From Nectonema munidae (lineage: Eukaryota; Nematomorpha; Nectonematoida; Nectonematidae), in contig JAUIRK010001010.1 of NCBI GenBank assembly GCA_030549495.1, forward strand, positions 392,001-456,000: 64,000 bases of DNA, given 5' to 3'. Positions within the stretch are counted from its first letter, which is position 1. Every line of letters starts with the position of its first letter. This document shows positions 56,929-64,000 of the stretch, in pieces. Made by a program: the position numbers and the translations under genes. The notes beneath the pieces were generated by a model that did not search any database, was not told the DNA's origin, and worked only from the letters and a program-made list of their open reading frames with translations.

Positions 56929-58035
56929 CATAACATAACATAATTTATTAGCGAAAAAAAGTGCAAAAAAGCCTATGAAGAATATTCGCATCGTATTTAT
57001 GAAGTCCAGATCTTTATTCATGCTCAAACATTTTTTCCTTCCAAAACTCATCGAGTCTGTTTTTAAAAACATTCAAGGAAGGGGCATTAATAACAAAATC
57101 AGGCAAGGCATTTCAGTTATTTATCATACGTTGAGTAAAAAATCTTTTCAGATATAACTTTTTGCAATGTCGCTTTTTAAACTTGAAGGAATGAAATCTT
57201 TGTAGTCTTTCAGAAAACTGAGGTAAGATTTGTGAAGCCAATTTCAACTTTTCATTTGCAATGTTGTAAACGGTAATCATATCATTTCTTTTAAACCTAT
57301 ACATCATGGAAGGCAAATTCAATTTTTTCAATATTTCTTTATAGCTAAAATGTTTCATTCCTAATATCTTTTTAGTAATTGTTCTCTGCACTCTTTCAAT
57401 ATTTGCAAACATTACCATACTCTAAAATAGGCCTGATGAGGGTTTTATACAAAAGCAATGCTATGTTGGCATCAAATAGAGCAAACCTTTTGTAAACTTG
57501 ATGAAAGACTTGAAAGGCTTTATGAACTCTTGTTGAAATATTTTCTCTTGGATCAAGATTAAAGTTTACAATTACACCTAAGTCTTTTTGTGAATCTACT
57601 TTATTTAGTTTGTGTCCGCCAATAAAGTAAGACTGACTTTGTGATCCAATTTGCAGGTGAGTACACTTGTCTAAATTTAATTTCATCTCCCATCTACTAC
57701 ACCAATGAAAGATCCCCACTAAATCACTCTGCAAGCAACTTCTACCATGAGGATTAGATACTTTATAAATTTTAATATTATCAGCAAACACTTTTATTTT
57801 AGAATTTATCATGTTCAAAATATCATTGAGAAATATATTGAACAGCAAAGGTCCAAGCACGGATCCCTGCGGTACTCCGCTTGTAACCAGCTTTTCATGA
57901 GAATGAGTGCCATTGACAACAACAATTTGTTTTCTATCTTCAAGATAATTTTTCAATAACCCAAGTAAATTACCTTTAACACCAAATGACTCCAGCTTAT
58001 CGGCTAAATACTTATGGGAAATAGAAACTTTTTGA
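56929..58035 (-). mobile_element. CR1-group LINE, 5'-truncated
   Basis: The RT begins at its truncation near 58035 (SHKYLADKLESFGVKGNLLG), then KNYLEDRKQIVVVNG, GVPQGSVLGPLLFNIFLNDI, an active site FADN where FADD is expected, MKLNLDKCTHLQIGS, KDLGVIVNFNLDPRENIS and LLYKTLIRPILEYGNV. After one frame change near 57400 comes IERVQRTITKKILGM ... PSMMYRFKRNDMITVYNIAN to 57113, and the C-terminal end to ~56970. The 3' end is marked by TTATG-type simple repeats at 56929-56945. The good preservation points to a fairly young insertion. The upper edge abuts a pogo-type transposase sequence. Confidence 0.88.
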
Positions 58036-58403
58036 ATCTGATGTTATAACGAACGCGGAACTTCTCCAACCATCCATTTGATGCTTTAAATTCTGTTCTG
58101 CCAAGTTGGTCAGCGAATTTCAGAGCCTGAGCTTGAACCAATGGACCAGATATAGGATAGCCTGTGTATCTTTTTGCGACAAACCACTGCCACACTTTAC
58201 TTCACAGATTCGCAGTCTTTTTGTCTCAGGATTGCAGTTTTCTTCAGCATGCTCTAAAATTTCCCTTTTACCTTTTAGAATATTGTTGACTGCACCGACA
58301 AATATTCCATAAGTTTGAGCAACATTTTTTGACTGTTCTTTTCTGCTGCCTTCAAAATTCCTAATTTTTCGGATATGGACAAATTTTTTCTCTTGGACGC
58401 CAT
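58030..58403 (-). mobile_element. pogo/Tigger transposase N-terminus cut by the LINE
   Basis: From ATG at 58403: MASKRKNLSISEKLGILKAA, then across a frame change AQTYGIFVGAVNNILKGKRE, ETKRLRICEVKCGS, then VAKRYTGYPISGPLVQAQAL and FKASNGWLEKFRVRYNIRF. This is a psq-type helix-turn-helix followed by a CENP-B/Tc5-type DNA-binding domain, as in pogo transposases. It stops abruptly near 58030 where the LINE RT begins. The catalytic domain is not found beyond the LINE. Upstream (58700-61275) are pogo-like terminal repeats. Confidence 0.8.
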
Positions 58404-58776
58404 GGCCTTTTCAATATTCGAAGAAGATCTGTTTTTGTTTTCCATTCTAAAATATTTATGCGATTTGAGAATTTTAACACACAAAGAAAGAAATATTACA
58501 AATAGAAAGATAATTAAAATAAATTTATAATGATATAACCACACAGACACAAAAGATTCAGCCATGCATGAAAGGGAGCAGGTGCTGGAGGTGAAAAATA
58601 TCTTTTTGTTAAATTACAAATTGAGGGCTGTGGTTTCTTATTGTGTGATATGGCTTTAATGAGACAATTGCCTGATGACTGAGTATGTCTGAGTGAACAA
58701 AATGTATGTTCACTCAACCACCCAACAATTCTGGGGCGGCTATTCTTCAGAGGAGAAATTTTTAGGGTGGCTATTA

Positions 58777-60596
58777 GGGATATAACTTTTTTTAACTTGA
58801 AAACCCTGTAGTGTTTTCCGATGAATAATTTTGTTAGAAACTAAAAAATGCCAATTTTAGCGTAAAATGTTCAAAAAACCTGGCGTGCACGGGTAAAAAA
58901 CTAATTAAATAGTAGGGTCACTAACAAATAACTAAAGGTACACAAAAATATAAACAAAAATTCGAATTTATTAATTCAAAACTATATTAAATACGTATGA
59001 AAAGCTAAAAATCATTAGTAGCTAAAATTTGGATGTTAGATATTTATCAGAGCGTGAGTTTTTCACTATTTCTTCCATTTTTTTAACCCCACGTTCGTCA
59101 AAGATGTTTGTTCTAGGAATGTCAATTAATGAATTTTTAGAACTGAAAAATTTCAGGAAAGTCGATATGGCCTTCGTACAATTTTGTTCAACTATAACTT
59201 GTTTTAGTTTACCATAAGTCGAAACTTCAAATTTTTGGTCAGAAACCCAAAAGTCACACAAAGAAAATGAAATAAAACAACAAATTTTTTCGAGCTCTTC
59301 TCTCTTTTAAGGGAGTAAAAAATAAGCCATTAAGGCATACAAGCCTCGTGAATTGCATCTGGATTTGTGAAGAGATGGCAGTTTTTCCAGCTTATTTTGG
59401 GCAAGCCTCCCAGAGTTCGAACAAAAACTTGAAATCATCCATCCAGCCAGTATTTTTAGAAGTTTCATAATGATGACAATCAGAAATATAATTTGATTTC
59501 AAGAATTCATAATTTTGAACTATTATATCAACGAAGAAATAATTCAAGTGAGGGCTTTTGGTCGAACCGCCAAAGCTTGAATCCATGATATGTCTCAAAA
59601 TATCAATTCCATCAAGTTTCAGAGAACTAAATACAACTGAAGCCTTTATGGTAGACAAACAATGCTGTGTTACAAGCTTAGCGGCGGATTTCGTTCAGTT
59701 ATACTTTTTCTTTGTTTCATTCTTTTCATCCGGGACAAATTCATCATCATTTTCAATTTCAGTGAGACTAGAACTTTCAGAACGAGAGTTTGATTCAGCC
59801 GGAAGACACTGAGATGTCGATTCAGTATAAGACAATCTCCAAACTTTAACGCGCTTCGAATGATGTATTGATGTGATGCTTGCCTCAGATCTTGTTGAAT
59901 AACCTACTCTACCCGCTGTTGCAATCTGGGTGTGATAAAGAGCTTAATCCTTTGAACTTAGTCAAAAACCGTCAGCTTTTGTCTTATCAAACAAACTTTT
60001 CATCTCCTCCTCCAATTTTTCAGTCTTTCTTTTCCTGTACTTTTCATATAAATCAATAACTTTTCCAACTTTCAACACCACTTTCTGTTTCGACATTTTT
60101 AGAAAGTTCAACTCATTCCATAGTTGACTTAATTCTTCTGCTAAAATTTTGATCCTTGCTTTCTTACTCTCCTGGCTCTCGAACAAGTTTAAATACCTTC
60201 CAATGGTTTGTTTATTGGTTGGCATTTTACAGAAATCAGATAAACATGTAGTTACAAGAGGAATTTCTGGCCTTTTCTTGACACAATTTTTATTACTCAT
60301 TTAATTAAAATAAATTGTTTTATTAATCTGAAAAAAACATTCAAATTTTATGAAAAAGATTAAAAATTGATTATGAAGAGAAAAAAAACATTAGGTGAAA
60401 GAAAAAAAGACAAAAACGAATAAATCAATATAATTAAATTAGAGAAGTAATGAATGAATATTCAAACAGCGATGAGCGCCACCTTTTTGGCGCCAAAATG
60501 ATCAAAAATGACATTTTTGTGAAACAAATGGAAAGTTACATCATATGGTGTGACAGGGTTATTGATTAAGAAAAAAAAGTCAAAAAGTTATATCCC
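58777..60596 (-). mobile_element. 1.82-kb TIR element of unassigned superfamily
   Basis: The ends are exact inverted repeats over GGGATATAACTTTTT, with further similarity to CCCTGT, flanked by TA on both sides (58775-58776, 60597-60598). Minus-strand frames fill the inside. 60300-59962 is 112 residues, Lys/Glu-rich and helical, with NKQTIGRYLNLFESQESKKA and EELSQLWNELNFL. 59658-59392 has SVVFSSLKLDGIDILRHIMD and YFFVDIIVQNYEFLKSNY. 59261-59022 has WVSDQKFEVSTYGKLKQVIV and SLIDIPRTNIFDERGVKKME. I recognise no DDE or other catalytic motif. The first block resembles, from memory, fast-evolving multicopy arthropod proteins of unknown role. A few stops separate the frames. It interrupts a repeat array with GTGGCTATTCTTCA motifs. 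Confidence 0.7.
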
Positions 60597-60989
60597 TAGT
60601 GGCTATTCTTCAGTTGAGTTTTATATTTATTTTAAACTTTGAAATGTGTATTGTATAATTAAATTCGAGCGTATATTAAACAAAGTGTTTTAATCGGATT
60701 ACACTGATACTGATTTCCTGAAAACATACTATATATAATCACTAGTATATATTTAATTTTATAACAGTGTGAAACAATATCCTTTATACTAACCTATCCT
60801 TTATCCTACTTCCAAATATCCTTTATTTTACCGTTAAAAAAATAATCTTTTTAGTTTATGTGAGCACATATCTCAACAATTTCCTGTATAAAAGTAAATG
60901 TAAATTTTAATATTTTAGTTTTTACTAAATAAATTTTTTTAATTTTGCTTCAGTGGTATATTCTGTACAATATTTTTGGAAAACAATTT

Positions 60990-61275
60990 GGGGTGGCGGT
61001 TCTTCAAAAGGGTCATGCGGGGTGGTTGTTCTTCACTTGCTACTAAAATATTTTCTTGGGGTGGTTATTCTTCATATGATCCGAGTGTCATTTGTATTAA
61101 AATTTGATATTTCGGACCAAGAGATATGTTCACTGTTAACAGTAGAGAGTAGTTCACATCAGAAAAAAGCCTAAAATTTTCAATGTTAAAAGATAGGCGA
61201 ATTTTGGGACCAGGAAAAAACGTTCACTAACTGGAGATATTAACTTTTCGGAGGTGTTCACTAACAGAGGTTTGA
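60990..61275. mobile_element. pogo-like terminal region with repeated motifs
   Basis: GGGTGGNNNTTCTTCA occurs at 60991, 61019 and 61058. Further copies lie at 58733, 58764 (partial) and 60598, and inverted copies at 61936 and 61967. Near 61250-61275, reversed, is ACACTCAAACCTCTGTTAGT followed by GAACACCTCC, and a second GTTAGTGAACG. This is the style of pogo/Tigger ends, probably the 5' terminus of the element whose transposase begins at 58403. Confidence 0.5.
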
Positions 61276-62015
61276 GTGTATCTTAAATTCTTTACATTTA
61301 AAATTAAATTTTAAATATTTGCAAAAGTTAAGTTAAGTATTGTTTGTGACGTTCGCACCCATCATTTCGGATATCGTGTCCCTCCCAGAACTTTCCAACC
61401 CTAAGAGCCTAATACCTGCCCTCGTTACTGCATAACTATACCTTGATATATATAATTTTACAATAATGTAAAATAGAAGAACATAGAGGCATTGCATTTT
61501 CATTTTTTCAAATACACTTCTAAGCTTGTTCTATACCTCCTTAAAATTAATATCAACTCTTGAAAACACACAAATGCTAACTAACTTTAGTGTAAGCCTC
61601 CTTAAAATTAATATCATCTCCTTTAAACACACAATGCTAAATAATTTAAAAAATTTGTGCATAAATTTGTGTGAATTATTTGTTTTTTCACAATGGAGCC
61701 TACATAAAAATGCCTCCATAGTTCTACCCACTATGTGTAACTGTATATATATATATGTATATACTTCACTTATTAAAGCTGATTATTTTTATTAAAGTTT
61801 TCACTTCCTTTTTTTCAATGTATATAATGTTAAAATATATGCCTTAAGATAAGCATCTCAATGATTTTTATAAAAAATAACCCATCCATATACATTATAA
61901 TTAGCCCCTTAAGTACTACCAGTTTTTTCATCTATTGAAGAACATCCACCCTAAAATTTATTCTAATGAAGAATAACCATCTCTAGCTAATAAGGTGTGC
62001 ACGTTCTTCATATGA
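61276..62015. repeat. intergenic with a dispersed repeat
   Basis: 61540-61790 carries the dispersed repeat also present at 12755-12920 (shared TCTACCCACTATGTG and GAGCCTACATAAAAATGC), here partly duplicated (CCTTAAAATTAATATCA twice). 61936-61980 has inverted TGAAGAA motifs matching the pogo-region repeats. No gene. Confidence 0.55.
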
Positions 62016-62430
62016 TGTTTATTTATTTCAACATTATATATAAAATTCTAAGATCATTTTGTTTTCTTATATTCAATTTTAAGTAAAATTTTAATGTCAT
62101 TTTATTCATTTAGTTTCAATATTAAAGATGATTATAATAAAAAGATCGTTAACCCCATTTTTAAAGTACGATCTTGTAATTTGACATATTTTCTTATCTT
62201 GGAATATGTTTTTCATCTATGACTAGACATAAATTTCAGATAGATAGAAAAGATGTAGAAGTTGTACTCAAAACATGCTAATTCATCGTAAAAGTAAGGT
62301 ATATAAAAAAATAGTTGTCTATTTGCTAAGCAGAAAAATGCAGAAGTCAGTGATTTGTAAAAATCTCATATGAAGACGGTAAATCAAAGAAAAATTGTAA
62401 AGCACAATGAAAGATCTGTTTTGCTTCATC
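62016..62430. other. AT-rich intergenic
   Basis: Nothing recognised. Confidence 0.5.
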
Positions 62431-63160
62431 AGTCAGTGTAAGAAGGGATGCTGCCGCATTTCCCCGGAAGTCGATTGGCTCTGATTTAGTGTAAAAATGT
62501 GATTAAACCTAATTAATAAATTAGTTAATGCCCAGGCAATTCATGTAACAACGCATTACAATTTAGACGCGTCTACTCGCCCAAAAGTGTGCGTATGGAG
62601 ATGGCCTAGGCATTAGTATCACAAGCTCGCATGCTTATTTAGCCAGGATCTGCTGTGATATCACACAATTAGGAAGTTGACTAATGAGTTCTTACTACCG
62701 CCTTGAAAGGGTGTCGGCGCTCCAAGAAATAGCGAGCAGAAGTCTCCTAAGAATCTATCCATCTTCGAAGAACTGTATGAAGTAAACATCTTGAAAGGAG
62801 GATGAAAAAGCAGCTTTTACTTTTAACTACGAACGAGGAAGGAGAAGCAACAGTGCGTTTAACTTGTGCTGCGCTCGCTCTCCAGCCAACAACCTACATC
62901 GATGCACGCAGCCACACTCTTTGCAAAGGCGCGACAAGACAAGGTGAAGCGTAATAGCATAAGAAGCTCTACAGTCAACCGGTAATTTAGGTTTGTGGGT
63001 TCCATCACAATATAAACGTACACACTTTGGATAAACTTTAAAACTAACCTAATTACGCGACAGACTCCTTCAATTACTGCTCAAACACTTTTTATCTACT
63101 AAGCAACTTCTTCGCTCAACCAACAAACCCGCTCGCCTGCATAAACAACTAAAGAAAGCG
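62431..63160 (+). promoter_or_regulatory. locally GC-rich block, possible promoter or first exon
   Basis: Base composition rises sharply compared with the rest of the window, with several CpG (GCGCTCGCTC, GACGCGTCTAC, TCGGCGCTCC). No repeat or transposon sign is seen. A 50-codon frame (62802-62954, MKKQLLLLTTNEEGEATVRL at its start) is open, and a good donor-like site AAG before GTGAAG occurs at 62943-62944. It could be a 5' exon or core promoter of a gene continuing to the right, or just a compositional island. I cannot name a product. Confidence 0.3.
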
Positions 63161-64000
63161 CAATTCCTCATTTTTCTATAGGATTGAGATGGGATTAAAA
63201 ACTGTTTGTTTACTTTTGGTAAATTTTAGAGCATTCTTCTCTTGTATTTTTCAACATTTTTTAGCTAATTTTAAATTAAACATGTAAATAGCACTAAAGG
63301 CAAAATTATTTACAAAGTAAGTTTTAATCGCTAATTAAACTAACTAGAATATTTGCTTAACTTGCTAAAAAATTTAATAAGACAACTTCTAAGAATAAAC
63401 CAAAAATAGCTAATCAACTAAGAAATGTCCATCATTTTACATTCCCAAGGAGCAAACTAAATGATTTAATTAACTACAAACGTTATTCTATTATCTATTT
63501 TTAAAAGTTCATTTTAATGACGTAAATATGTGTTCATAGTAAATGTGAAAATTCAGTCCTCTTTATTACAAGAAACTGTTGCAAGTTTTTTTAATGCATT
63601 TTATTAGCACAAAGGTAAATTAACTTTTTAACTCTTTTTAACATTTTGTTATTATTTGGCATATTAAAGTTTGGCATATAAAGCTGAATATGATATTTTC
63701 GGTTATATAATAAAAGTATCTCGATGTATAATATAACTATTATATGCCCTGTTGCATTATGCTAGCATATATTTTTAAATGCTTCTTTCATAAGCATCTT
63801 CAATATTTTTAAAGTATTAACACTCCATTTTTATGTTTCTCAAATCCAAAGCTTACCTCTGCTAAACTTTATTTTTCAAATAAAATTTATCCTTTCTAAA
63901 TTCTGCAATTGCAAAACCTTTATTTAAAAAACTCTTGTTATTGCTCATTCATTATTGAATGTGATGTTTGAACTTGAGCCCTGCGCGCGTCGTAAAAATT
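63161..64000. other. AT-rich right edge
   Basis: No gene or repeat recognised. Confidence 0.5.

Overview
This window looks like AT-rich nuclear DNA from an arthropod. The closest general match I can suggest is a caligid copepod such as a salmon louse. That is inferred from the style of the host gene, the low GC content and the mixture of transposon families; it is not proven. The only host gene I can support fully is a Shaw-type (Kv3/KCNC family) voltage-gated potassium channel on the + strand. Its seven coding exons run from 3040 to 55734. All junctions have GT/AG sites and compatible phases, and together they encode an uninterrupted 479-residue protein, close to the length of fly Shaw. The introns are about 10.9, 10.9, 20.5, 4.3 and 4.5 kb, followed by one of 74 bp. 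Almost everything else in the window is mobile or repeated DNA lying in those introns or in the flanks.

Left flank (1-3039): a possible terminal exon of an unidentified gene, a microsatellite, a 16-17 bp minisatellite, and a 1.3-kb foldback element whose arms end in arrays of a ~20 bp repeat.

Intron 1 (3229-14176): a nearly intact piggyBac transposon followed by about eight copies of a ~133 bp repeat, an antisense LINE interrupted by a small hAT-like element with an 8-bp target duplication, a ZBED-type hAT remnant, a second piggyBac fragment and a tRNA-derived SINE.

Intron 2 (14507-25440): a very large inverted repeat (arms about 14985-18480 and 19650-22550). It is built of two unrelated ~150 bp tandem repeats joined by a ~1-kb core. 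An antisense RTE-like LINE follows.

Intron 3 (25684-46220): a deletion-derivative hAT with exact 8-bp target duplications, a decayed copy of a multicopy unknown ORF family, another ZBED-hAT remnant, a single arm of the large repeat, a Tc1/mariner-group transposase remnant, a second piggyBac with a deletion, a cluster of short palindromes, an antisense CR1-group LINE, a 595-bp element with terminal 15-bp repeats and a 12-bp target duplication, and pogo and ZBED-hAT fragments.

Introns 4 and 5: a third solitary arm of the large repeat, a SINE, a T-rich repeat array and a short sense-strand LINE fragment.

Right flank (55735-64000): a CR1-group LINE abutting a pogo/Tigger N-terminus, a 1.82-kb TIR element of unassigned superfamily nested in the pogo/repeat region, a dispersed repeat also found in intron 1, and a locally GC-rich stretch near 62.4-63.2 kb that could be a promoter or first exon. 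The host gene acts alone here. The most unusual content is structural: the large two-repeat foldback family, two other element types with tandem-repeat termini, and the 1.82-kb orphan element.
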